Of a stretch of 64,000 nt of DNA, positions 9,056 through 16,424 are shown in pieces. The translations under genes were made by a program, and so were the position numbers. Below the pieces are notes generated by a model, which worked only from the letters and a program-made list of their open reading frames with translations, did no database searches and was not told where the DNA came from. Location: assembly GCA_965225915.1 (NCBI GenBank), contig OZ245326.1, forward strand, positions 186,001-250,000, read 5' to 3'. Numbering within the stretch: the first letter of the stretch is position 1; every line of letters begins with the position of its first letter. The stretch is from JAAXHH01 sp965225915 (GTDB lineage: Bacteria > JAAXHH01).

Positions 9056-10567
9056 ATGAACATGGATTACAACGGACTGCAGATCGCAACGCTCGATGAA
9101 TCGCTCGGCGACGCCATTGGCTCGTTTGGCGGAAAACCCGTGGTCGCCATCACTGACGATACGGATGGTATGGATGCCTTCCTTTACAGCCTGTCCAGGG
9201 AAGACATCGCCGTCCTGTTGCTTACGAAACCTGAACATATCCGCGCATTGTTCGGCCGCGCGGCCGCCACGGGTCGCATCGAGACTCTTCTGGATTCCAT
9301 CAGGCAGATAGCGGTGGGCTCGGCGAGTCCTGCGTGCACGGACATCTGGAGAAGCCACCATCTCTCCGTCGACTACGAGCCCGACAGTTCCGGCGGCGAC
9401 ACGCTCGTAAAGGATATGGCGCGTCTGGCGGGGTACCTGGTTAACAAAAAGCGCACGGCAGTGGACGGCGGGGTGGACACTTCCTACTGGCAACGCATCG
9501 ACATGCGGTGGCATTTTGAAAGCGATCCTTACGGAACCCGCGGTGAATCGGCCTTCCTCAAGGCGTGCAAACGCGAATCATCGGGCTATACACCCATTTG
9601 GCTGTTGCGTCAGGCTGGACGTTACCAGCGGGCATACCGGGAACTCAAATCCGACATGAACTTCCTGGACATGTGCAAGACCCCGGAACTAACGGCCGAA
9701 ATCACGTTGATGGCCGTGGAACGCCTGGGGGTGGACGCCGCTATCATATTCGCGGATATCCTTCCCCTGCTGCAGCCAATGGGGTTCCAGCTGGAATACG
9801 TCACGGGGCAGGGACCGGTCATTCACAATCCGATTCGATCGGGCAGGGCCGTGGATCAACTCGAAGAAGCTGGTCCGGAATCCCAGCAATTCGTCTACGA
9901 GGCCATCCGAATGGCGCTGCCGGCGTTGCCGCCTCATATCCCGCTGATCGGTTTTGCGGGCGCTCCCTTTACCCTGGCCGCCTATGCCATCGAGGGTCAA
10001 AGTTCCAAGGACTTCAGGCACCTCAAGAGTTTCATGTACTCCGACTCGGGTGCCTGGCACGCCTTCATGGCGAAACTGGCACGGGCTGTCACGGGGTACC
10101 TCAACGAACAGATCGAGGCCGGTGTCCAGGCCGTACAGCTGTTCGACAGTTGGGTCGGCTGTCTGTCACCGGATGATTACAGGTCGTTCGTCCTTCCCCA
10201 CACCGGGTATATCTTCTCGCATCTTCATCCTGGCGTACCCACGATCCATTTCGGGGTCGGAACCGGTTCCCTGCTCGAACTGATGCGGGAAGCGGGCGGG
10301 GACGTCATCGGGCTGGACTGGCGCGTGGACCTGGCGGACGCATGGCAAGGCCTGGAATACGATGTGGCCGTCCAGGGAAACCTGGACCCATTGATCCTCT
10401 TCGCTTCCCCGGAAGTGATCCGGAAACAAGCCGCGGCCATACTGCACAAGGCCGGCGGCCGACCGGGACACGTCTTCAACCTGGGCCACGGCATTCTGCC
10501 CGGTACGCCGGAAGACCACGTAATCGCCCTCGTAGACGCTGTTCATGAACTGGGTAGCGGTCGATGA
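9056..10567 (+). CDS. hemE: Uroporphyrinogen decarboxylase with N-terminal HemD-like half domain
   Basis: Residues from about 163 to 503 are a complete HemE. PIWLLRQAGRYQ is the substrate-arginine signature, FADILPLLQPMG carries the essential Asp, GFAGAPFTLAAYAIEG is the second signature, and LGHGILPGTPEDH closes the domain. HemE decarboxylates uroporphyrinogen III to coproporphyrinogen III in the cytoplasm. The first 135 or so residues are unusual: the stretch LLDSIRQIAVGSASPACTDI and the following VDYEP...DTLVKDMARLA resemble the C-terminal half of uroporphyrinogen-III synthase (HemD), although the rest of HemD is absent. ATG 9062 is an alternative start with better spacing from GGAG. The gene overlaps hemY by 4 bp (ATGA), indicating translational coupling. 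The HemE call is firm; the HemD-like reading is moderate. Confidence 0.88.
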   Translation: MNMDYNGLQIATLDESLGDAIGSFGGKPVVAITDDTDGMDAFLYSLSREDIAVLLLTKPEHIRALFGRAAATGRIETLLDSIRQIAVGSASPACTDIWRSHHLSVDYEPDSSGGDTLVKDMARLAGYLVNKKRTAVDGGVDTSYWQRIDMRWHFESDPYGTRGESAFLKACKRESSGYTPIWLLRQAGRYQRAYRELKSDMNFLDMCKTPELTAEITLMAVERLGVDAAIIFADILPLLQPMGFQLEYVTGQGPVIHNPIRSGRAVDQLEEAGPESQQFVYEAIRMALPALPPHIPLIGFAGAPFTLAAYAIEGQSSKDFRHLKSFMYSDSGAWHAFMAKLARAVTGYLNEQIEAGVQAVQLFDSWVGCLSPDDYRSFVLPHTGYIFSHLHPGVPTIHFGVGTGSLLELMREAGGDVIGLDWRVDLADAWQGLEYDVAVQGNLDPLILFASPEVIRKQAAAILHKAGGRPGHVFNLGHGILPGTPEDHVIALVDAVHELGSGR

Positions 10568-11985
10568 AGGTTGTCGTGGTCGGCGGAGGCATAACGGGGT
10601 TGAGCGCGGCCCACCGGCTGACGGAATCGAAGCGTCCCGGCCTGGAAGTGACGCTGCTCGAAAGCTCGGACCGTTTTGGCGGAACGATTCGCACGATCGA
10701 ACACGACGGTTGCCTGATCGAACTGGGGCCGGACTCTTTTCTTTCGTCCAAGCCCTGGTTGACGAATCTGGCCGATCGTCTGGGCGTGGCGGATCGAATC
10801 ATCCCGACCTCCAGCACCCACCGCAGGTCGCACGTGGTCTACCAGGGCAAGCTGCATCCACTGCCCGAAGGGTTCCTGATGATGGCGCCCACCCGCCTCT
10901 GGCCCATGGTGACCACTTCCCTCTTTTCCTGGACGGGCAAGGCCCGGTGCGCCTTCGACCTGTTTCTCCCACGAGGATCCGCATCCGACGAAGAGAGTCT
11001 TGGATCCTTCGTTCGAAGACGGTTTGGCGGCGAGGTGCTCGACCGCGTCGTACAGCCGCTCATAGGGGGAATCTACGCCGGAGACCCGGACACCCTCAGT
11101 CTGAAGGCCACCATTCCACGGTTCCTCGAAATGGAAACGCGTCACCGTAGTGTCATCAGGGCCATGGTCGCACAGCGGCGTGCAGCCGCGAGACGTCGGA
11201 GCAGGCCCTCCGCCGACAGCGGTGCCCGCTACGGAGAACTGGTTTCCTTCGATCGGGGGATGGAATCCATCGTAGTGGCCTTGCGGTCGAACCTGCCCCG
11301 GGACGCATTGCATACCCAGTCCAACGTGGTGAGCCTGAACCGCGAAGGTGACAAGTGGCACCTGGCTTGTAGCGACGGCCGGGGTTACGACACGGACGGC
11401 GTCATACTCGCGCTGCCGGCCCGGAAAGCCGCGGAACTGCTTCGCGGCACCGACCCTGGCCTGCACGATGAACTATCTGCTATTCCCCACGCTTCATCGG
11501 CCGTCATGAACCTCGTGTTCCAGCGTTCGGAAGTGCCCCATCCACTGGACTGCTTTGGTTTCGTGGTGCCTGCGGTAGAGGAACGCAAAATCATCGCCTG
11601 CACCTTCAGCAGCGTCAAGTTTCCGAACAGGGCGCCGGATGGTCTAGTCCTGCTCCGCGCTTTCATCGGCGGAGTCCTGCAGCAGGATTTGATCCAGATC
11701 GACGACGACGAGATCCTGCAGGTTGTCCGTGGTGAACTTAAGGAGTTGATGGGCATCGAAGCCGCGCCCCGGTACACCGTACTTGCCCGATATCCAGACG
11801 CCATGCCCCAGTACCTGGTCGGTCATATCCAGCGCATGGAGCGGATCGCATCCCTGCTTGAAAAGCATCCGCGACTGGCGCTGGCCGGTAACGCCTACCG
11901 CGGCGTGGGCCTGCCGGACTGCGTGCATTCGGGCGAACTGGCGGCGGAGCGTGTGTTGAGGGTGGAAAACGCGCACCAGGATTGA
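10564..11985 (+). CDS. hemY: Protoporphyrinogen/coproporphyrinogen oxidase (HemY/CgoX type)
   Basis: A 473-residue FAD enzyme of the amine-oxidase fold. KVVVVGGGITGLSAAHRL is the FAD-binding loop, FGGTIRT and the ELGPDSFLSSKP segment follow as in PPO enzymes, and the C-terminal ALAGNAYRGVGLPDCVHSG is the second FAD motif. It oxidises protoporphyrinogen IX to protoporphyrin IX or, in the coproporphyrin-dependent route, coproporphyrinogen III to coproporphyrin III. Which route applies cannot be decided here because neither hemH/cpfC, hemQ nor hemN is in view. It is coupled to hemE by a 4-bp overlap. Confidence 0.9.
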   Translation: MKVVVVGGGITGLSAAHRLTESKRPGLEVTLLESSDRFGGTIRTIEHDGCLIELGPDSFLSSKPWLTNLADRLGVADRIIPTSSTHRRSHVVYQGKLHPLPEGFLMMAPTRLWPMVTTSLFSWTGKARCAFDLFLPRGSASDEESLGSFVRRRFGGEVLDRVVQPLIGGIYAGDPDTLSLKATIPRFLEMETRHRSVIRAMVAQRRAAARRRSRPSADSGARYGELVSFDRGMESIVVALRSNLPRDALHTQSNVVSLNREGDKWHLACSDGRGYDTDGVILALPARKAAELLRGTDPGLHDELSAIPHASSAVMNLVFQRSEVPHPLDCFGFVVPAVEERKIIACTFSSVKFPNRAPDGLVLLRAFIGGVLQQDLIQIDDDEILQVVRGELKELMGIEAAPRYTVLARYPDAMPQYLVGHIQRMERIASLLEKHPRLALAGNAYRGVGLPDCVHSGELAAERVLRVENAHQD

Positions 11986-12034
11986 ACTGCCGGCCAGGTA
12001 GTCGCCGCTTTATCTCTCTCCCTCAGTCCAACGG

Positions 12035-12523
12035 TTAAACCGATGCTTTTCCCCGCAGCAGGGCGGCCGCCGTCTCCCGGGCTTCTTCCAGGCTTCCGAC
12101 CAGGCACCATTCCGGCATGCGCCGCAGGACGCCAAAGGACGCCAGCGTATTCGAAACCGAGCCCGACAGCCCCATTACGATGGTCCCGGTCCCCTGTTCG
12201 TCGGCGACCGTCAGAAGTCGATCCATCACCAGGGCGGCGCTGTCGTCGACATACAGGGTGCCTGAGAAATCGAATATGACGACCTCGTGTTCCTTGATGT
12301 CCTCTCCGATGGCCTCGACCAGTTTCTTGGACGATGCCACGGTAAAGCTGCCCCGGAGAGAGATCAGGCCCACCCTCGAGGTGTAAGGATCCGAATCAGT
12401 CAAGTCCTCCTTTCGCTTAAAAAACTCGCGGTCCAGAAGCGGCACGGAGACCACGCTGTCGAGTTCCAGGGTTTCCAGCTGCCGTGCATGAACCATTCCC
12501 GCGGCGATCAACCCTATGGCCAC
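12035..12523 (-). CDS. SulP permease C-terminal STAS domain, out of frame with its permease
   Basis: This frame encodes the end of the last membrane region (AIGLIAAGMVHARQLE) and a STAS domain with VVIFDFSGTLYVDDSAALV, the anti-sigma-antagonist-like fold that terminates SulP anion transporters. It overlaps the permease frame by 107 bp. Deleting one copy of the 7-bp tandem repeat at 12518-12531 fuses the two frames into ...FVDLITAVAIGLIAAGMV, an uninterrupted SulP sequence. A GTG at 12523 could in principle start separate translation of the STAS part, but it has no obvious ribosome site. Most simply this is the displaced tail of a frameshifted gene. Confidence 0.75.
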   Translation of the reverse strand: MAIGLIAAGMVHARQLETLELDSVVSVPLLDREFFKRKEDLTDSDPYTSRVGLISLRGSFTVASSKKLVEAIGEDIKEHEVVIFDFSGTLYVDDSAALVMDRLLTVADEQGTGTIVMGLSGSVSNTLASFGVLRRMPEWCLVGSLEEARETAAALLRGKASV

Positions 12524-13691
12524 CGGCCACCGCGGTAATCAGATCGACGAAAACCGTGAGACCCAGCGTAAGCGCCATGACGTAAAGGTGTTCCCGGCGA
12601 AGACGATGGATGCGGGAGAGCAAACGCCAGTCGATGATATCCCATCCGACCTTCATCAGTATACCGGCCAGGACGGCATGAGGAATCGGTTCGACGAATC
12701 TGCCCAGTTCCAGCAGCAGCAACAGCAGTATCCCGGCGCGCACGACACTCGAAACAGGCGTCCGTCCCCCCGACCGGATGTTGGTCACCGTGCTTACGGT
12801 CCCCCCTGAACCCGGGAGCCCTCCAAACAGCCCCGCGACCATGTTGCCTATTCCCTGTCCCACCAGTTCCCGATCGGGACTGTGGCGCGAACCTGTAAGT
12901 GAATCCGCGATCAGGCAGGCAAGCAGACTGTCAACGGAACCCAGCAGGGCGATGATGAGCGACGGTTCGACGGCATGCAGCAGAAAGGACAAGGAAGGCA
13001 GGTGGAACTGCAATGCCGGCAACCCGGAAGGGATCTCTCCGATAACCGGTGCCTGGTGTAACCAGAGCACGCCCATCATCGTCCCGACAAACAGTGCCAG
13101 CAACGGCGCGGGCAGATACCGGCTCAAGCGGTGCGGCCAGTATACCATCAGGGCCAGAGTTGCTGCGGCAATAGCGAGGGCGCTGCCGTTTACGTTGTTC
13201 AATGCTTCCGGGAGCGACAGGAATACGGCCATGGTGCCGCCCGGTGCGACGGGCGCCCCGAAAAACGGCAGGACCTGCATCAGGATGATGATAACGCCTA
13301 TACCGGACATCAAGCCTGAAACAACCACGTGCGGTGTGTAGACGATGAAGCGGCCCAACCTGGAAAGACCGAGCATAACCTGCAGCGATCCCGCCAGCAC
13401 GACTACGATCAATGCTTCGGAAAGCGTACTCACCTGGCTGGTTACGATGATCGCCATGGCGATCGTTATGGAAGGTGCTGGGCCGGATATCACGGTCCGC
13501 GTGCCGCCGAATACCGATGCGAAAAAGCCTACCGCGATCGCACCGTATACACCGGCGGCTGCGCCCATGCCCGATGATACGCCGAAGGCGAGTGCGAAGG
13601 GCAGCGCCACCACGGCGGAGGTGAGTCCGCCGGACAGATCGCCTCTGAATACACTCAGATCGTACTTCAAAGGAAGCCGCCGCTTGAACAC
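12417..13691 (-). CDS. SulP family anion permease, frameshifted before its STAS domain
   Basis: A SulP inner-membrane transporter (sulfate, bicarbonate or other anions). The N-terminus DLSGGLTSAVVALPFALAFG and the GGTRTVISGPAPS segment are family signatures, followed by many hydrophobic helices and GQGIGNMVAGLFGGLPGSGG. The real homology ends at about FVDLITAVA; the last 35 residues are frameshift-derived and low in hydrophobicity. The 7-bp duplication explains the shift. As read, the protein would contain the transmembrane core without a STAS domain. It follows the GSAM-like gene by about 30 bp on the same strand. The transported anion is unknown; sulfate or bicarbonate are the usual choices. 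Confidence 0.8.
   Translation of the reverse strand: MFKRRLPLKYDLSVFRGDLSGGLTSAVVALPFALAFGVSSGMGAAAGVYGAIAVGFFASVFGGTRTVISGPAPSITIAMAIIVTSQVSTLSEALIVVVLAGSLQVMLGLSRLGRFIVYTPHVVVSGLMSGIGVIIILMQVLPFFGAPVAPGGTMAVFLSLPEALNNVNGSALAIAAATLALMVYWPHRLSRYLPAPLLALFVGTMMGVLWLHQAPVIGEIPSGLPALQFHLPSLSFLLHAVEPSLIIALLGSVDSLLACLIADSLTGSRHSPDRELVGQGIGNMVAGLFGGLPGSGGTVSTVTNIRSGGRTPVSSVVRAGILLLLLLELGRFVEPIPHAVLAGILMKVGWDIIDWRLLSRIHRLRREHLYVMALTLGLTVFVDLITAVAGGHRVDRRGNGSCTAAGNPGTRQRGLRAASGPRVF
12518..12531. repeat. Perfect 7-bp tandem duplication that shifts the sulP frame
   Basis: GGCCACC occurs twice head to tail (12518-12524 and 12525-12531). Removing one copy restores a continuous SulP-STAS reading frame. 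Confidence 0.9.
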
Positions 13692-13722
13692 TCCGACGGT
13701 TCGTCCAGTTACATCGCGGATC

Positions 13723-15060
13723 TCACCTGACCAGCCTTCTGAATGGTTCTTTCTTCAGGTCGCATTCAAGCAGTTCCGCCAGGTTGCCGCGGTCCATTCC
13801 TGACTTGATGAGTCCAAAGACTTCCACTGCGGCTTCGCCCAGTTGCCGGATGTCATCCTCCGTGTGGGCCATGGTCACCCGGAACGAGGTGGCGGTAAAT
13901 ATGCCCCGCCGGGACATCTCCTGGACGAAAAGCGTGGAGACGATGGGGGCGAGTTCCGGGTCGGGAAGGTCGAAAGAAAGCCCTGGACAGTAAGAAAGTC
14001 CCTCGCAGGCGCCAGGCAGCCCCGCGCTCGCCAGCGCGGCGTCTATCGTTTCCCGCACCCGCTCCCCCATGGATTCGAAGAAGGGCTCGGAATCGCGCCG
14101 CTTCAACTCCCGTATCGTGGTCAACGCGGCGGCCAGTCCCACGTTGTCGCTCCAGGAAGAGCTGGAGACGAACATCGAAGCGGCAGGGGCCATGGCTTCA
14201 CGGGAACCGACCACGGCGCCCATGGCATATCCGTTCGACATGGCCTTGGCCAGTACGGTCACGTCCGGCGTCACCCCCGTCAACTGCTGGATTCCGCCGA
14301 TGCGTAGACGCCAACCGCAGGACACCTCGTCAAACACCAGCAGTGCGTCGTTTTCGTGGGCCAGCGATTTCACGGACTCCAGGTATCCTGGTGGCGGAAG
14401 TTCAGACCGGGCGGGTTCCATCATGACAGCCGCGACCTGTCCCTCATACTGTTTAAGCAGGTCCGAAAGCATGTCGAGATCACCGTACGTGAAGGGAATG
14501 GCCGTGCCCGCGAGAACCCTCGGCACGCCAATCGGCTCAATGCCGGCGAAGGGGAATTCACCGCTTTCGGGGTCGACGAGGTAGTTGGCGGACTGGTACC
14601 AGTCGTGCCAGCCATGGTAGCCGCAGAACAGGATGATGTCCTTGCCGGTGGAACCCCGCACGATCCGCGCGGCCAGGGCGCAGGTCTCGCCGCCCGCTTT
14701 GGCGTATCGCACCATCTCGGCGCTGGGGATGGTCGCGACAAGTTCTTCGGCGAGTTCGATTTCCATCGGTCCGTTCAAGGTATAGATACTGCCCCGGTCG
14801 ATCTGTTCCTTCACCGCCTGGTCCACCACGTCATCAGCGTGGCCCAGGATGACGGCGCTGACCGCGTTCATCATGTCCAGGTACTCGTTTCCGTCCACGT
14901 CGATGAACCGGGCGCCCTTGGCCCTTTCGGCATAGACGGGACTGATGCCGCTGGCAAACTGGCTTGCCCGCCTGCTGATCAGTTGCGTGCGGCCCGGTAT
15001 CAATTCCTCGGCCCGGCTGTACATGCTCATCGATTTTTCTACGGAACGGCTGACGGCCAT
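13723..15060 (-). CDS. Class III aminotransferase, glutamate-1-semialdehyde aminomutase-like
   Basis: A 445-residue PLP enzyme. FIDVDGNEYLDMM opens the class III fold, KAGGETCALAARIVRG and FCGYHGWHDWY match the GSAM subgroup, FDEVSCGWR holds the PLP-ring Asp, and LAKAMSNGYAMGAVVG contains the catalytic lysine. True HemL makes 5-aminolevulinate; here the gene is not beside other heme genes but follows a PhyH dioxygenase by 42 bp, so it may be one of the many HemL-like aminotransferases of secondary or amino-sugar metabolism. I therefore give no symbol. ATG 15060 is chosen; a GAAAGGATTG tract precedes it. Confidence 0.83.
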   Translation of the reverse strand: MAVSRSVEKSMSMYSRAEELIPGRTQLISRRASQFASGISPVYAERAKGARFIDVDGNEYLDMMNAVSAVILGHADDVVDQAVKEQIDRGSIYTLNGPMEIELAEELVATIPSAEMVRYAKAGGETCALAARIVRGSTGKDIILFCGYHGWHDWYQSANYLVDPESGEFPFAGIEPIGVPRVLAGTAIPFTYGDLDMLSDLLKQYEGQVAAVMMEPARSELPPPGYLESVKSLAHENDALLVFDEVSCGWRLRIGGIQQLTGVTPDVTVLAKAMSNGYAMGAVVGSREAMAPAASMFVSSSSWSDNVGLAAALTTIRELKRRDSEPFFESMGERVRETIDAALASAGLPGACEGLSYCPGLSFDLPDPELAPIVSTLFVQEMSRRGIFTATSFRVTMAHTEDDIRQLGEAAVEVFGLIKSGMDRGNLAELLECDLKKEPFRRLVR

Positions 15061-15102
15061 GTTGTCAATCCTTTCTGGATGGCAATGCGTCGTGGCACCG
15101 GA

Positions 15103-15930
15103 TTAACCACGCGGCCTGTGCCACGCCTTGAAGAGGACGCGCTGATCGTCGTCCCAACGCGCGAAAGTCGTTTCGGTTACGTATTGCGGTTCGTCCATGG
15201 TAGCCTGGTTCTGTGACATCATCCAGTAGGGTCCGTATCCCACGTGGATGGTCTTCCTAACTTGGCTGGACCGGTTGGTTATGCCGCCGTGCCTCAGGTT
15301 TTCCGTAAACAGTATCGCGTCACCGGCCTTGACTTCCAGCGCGATCATGCCGGGTTCCTCGTCCGGATTGCCGCCGTAGGGACAGGGCAGATTCGTTTTA
15401 TGCGTGCCGGGGACCACGCAGAAGGCGCCCTGGTCCCTGGATACATCATGAATGAAGTAGATCATGCGGACCATCATGCAATCAAGTTCATTCGCGTTGA
15501 AACCGTACCGATACTTTTGATTCTCTTTTCGTGCGCCGCCGTGAGAGCCCGACTGGTTCCCGCGGTACCGTATCCGGATCTCCGAGTTGTTTATCGTGGT
15601 CCTGCCCTGGATGACCCGGTCGATATAACTCATCGTGCGCGCGTAGTTCACCAACACGTCGAACCGGGCGTCGGCATTCCAGAAGTCTTCGATGATGATG
15701 GTTTTTCCTTCGGCGTTCGATCCGTCAACGTGGTAACCGAGATCGGGACTGCGGTGATAATTCGGTCCCCAGGGGCTGACCTTTCGGGGCGGCTCTTCCA
15801 GGTGCCGCACCGCGTGTTCTTCCAGTTCGTCCACGGCCGACGCAAGCGACGATACGATATCGGGATCCAGCATGCCCTCGATTACGATATAGCCCTGACG
15901 GTCGAATTCATAGCGTTCTGTTTCGTTCAT
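15103..15930 (-). CDS. Phytanoyl-CoA dioxygenase (PhyH) family protein with HGG in place of HxD
   Basis: A 275-residue cupin-fold protein of the Fe(II)/2-oxoglutarate PhyH family. The core FIHDVSRDQGAFCVVPGTHK is the family hallmark, the distal His is in ENLRHGG, and Arg of SSQVRKT would bind 2-oxoglutarate. The usual proximal H-x-D is replaced: aligned by its 49-residue distance to PGTHK, the motif reads His130-Gly131-Gly132, so the carboxylate iron ligand is missing. That arrangement is known in Fe/2OG halogenases, but also in uncharacterised PhyH clades. Another HVDG at residues 67-70 is too far from the core to be the motif. It is 9 bp downstream of a PstS-like gene and 42 bp upstream of an aminotransferase. 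Confidence 0.82.
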   Translation of the reverse strand: MNETERYEFDRQGYIVIEGMLDPDIVSSLASAVDELEEHAVRHLEEPPRKVSPWGPNYHRSPDLGYHVDGSNAEGKTIIIEDFWNADARFDVLVNYARTMSYIDRVIQGRTTINNSEIRIRYRGNQSGSHGGARKENQKYRYGFNANELDCMMVRMIYFIHDVSRDQGAFCVVPGTHKTNLPCPYGGNPDEEPGMIALEVKAGDAILFTENLRHGGITNRSSQVRKTIHVGYGPYWMMSQNQATMDEPQYVTETTFARWDDDQRVLFKAWHRPRG

Positions 15931-15939
15931 GGCGTCTCC

Positions 15940-16404
15940 TTAGCTTCCAGGTTCCCAGAGTGGTATGAAACCTGCCTGCTCCACGACAGCCTGACCCTCG
16001 TCGCTCAGTATCCAGTCGACGAAGGATTTAATCGCGTCGCGGGGTGAATAGGCGATGTAGAAATACAGGTATCGTATCAGTGGATAAGTACCGTTTCGCA
16101 CCGCGGCGGCCGCGGGCAGAATACCGTCGATGCTGCAATAGACCGTCTCTTCGCCAAAACCGATTCCGCCGTAGCCGATCGCGTGAGGATTCCGCGCCAC
16201 TGCCTCCACCACCGCTCTCGACGTGGGGACGATACGGGCATCTGATCTGAATACCTGCTGCTGAAGCACGTAGCGTTGAAAGTACACGCGGGTTCCGGAA
16301 TTCGGGGGCCGGTTGACCACCACGATGGGGACGTCCACCACGGGTGGAGCCGAACCACCGCATGATAGCAGAAACAGGCTCGCTGTTACCAGGATTCGTA
16401 CCAT
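15940..16404 (-). CDS. Truncated PstS-like phosphate-binding lipoprotein
   Basis: A 154-residue predicted lipoprotein. The start at 16404 gives MVRILVTASLFLLSCGG, a signal peptide with lipobox LLSC. The mature part begins almost at once with VVVNRPPNSGTRVYFQRYV, the SGTR phosphate-binding loop of PstS, then AIGYGGIGFGE and a C-terminal region ending VVEQAGFIPL, also PstS-like. Family members are about 270-330 residues and bind phosphate between two lobes; here the N-terminal half (first phosphate loop) is absent, so high-affinity phosphate capture is doubtful. It begins 20 bp after the stop of the M28 peptidase gene. No pstCAB genes are present. Confidence 0.65.
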   Translation of the reverse strand: MVRILVTASLFLLSCGGSAPPVVDVPIVVVNRPPNSGTRVYFQRYVLQQQVFRSDARIVPTSRAVVEAVARNPHAIGYGGIGFGEETVYCSIDGILPAAAAVRNGTYPLIRYLYFYIAYSPRDAIKSFVDWILSDEGQAVVEQAGFIPLWEPGS

Positions 16405-16424
16405 GAGCCAATCAGATCCTGTGA

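Noticed and set aside
13723..15060. Naming the class III aminotransferase hemL
   Set aside because: It is GSAM-like, but the operon with a PhyH gene and distance from the hemE-hemY genes do not support a role in heme synthesis; sequence by eye cannot separate true HemL from relatives.
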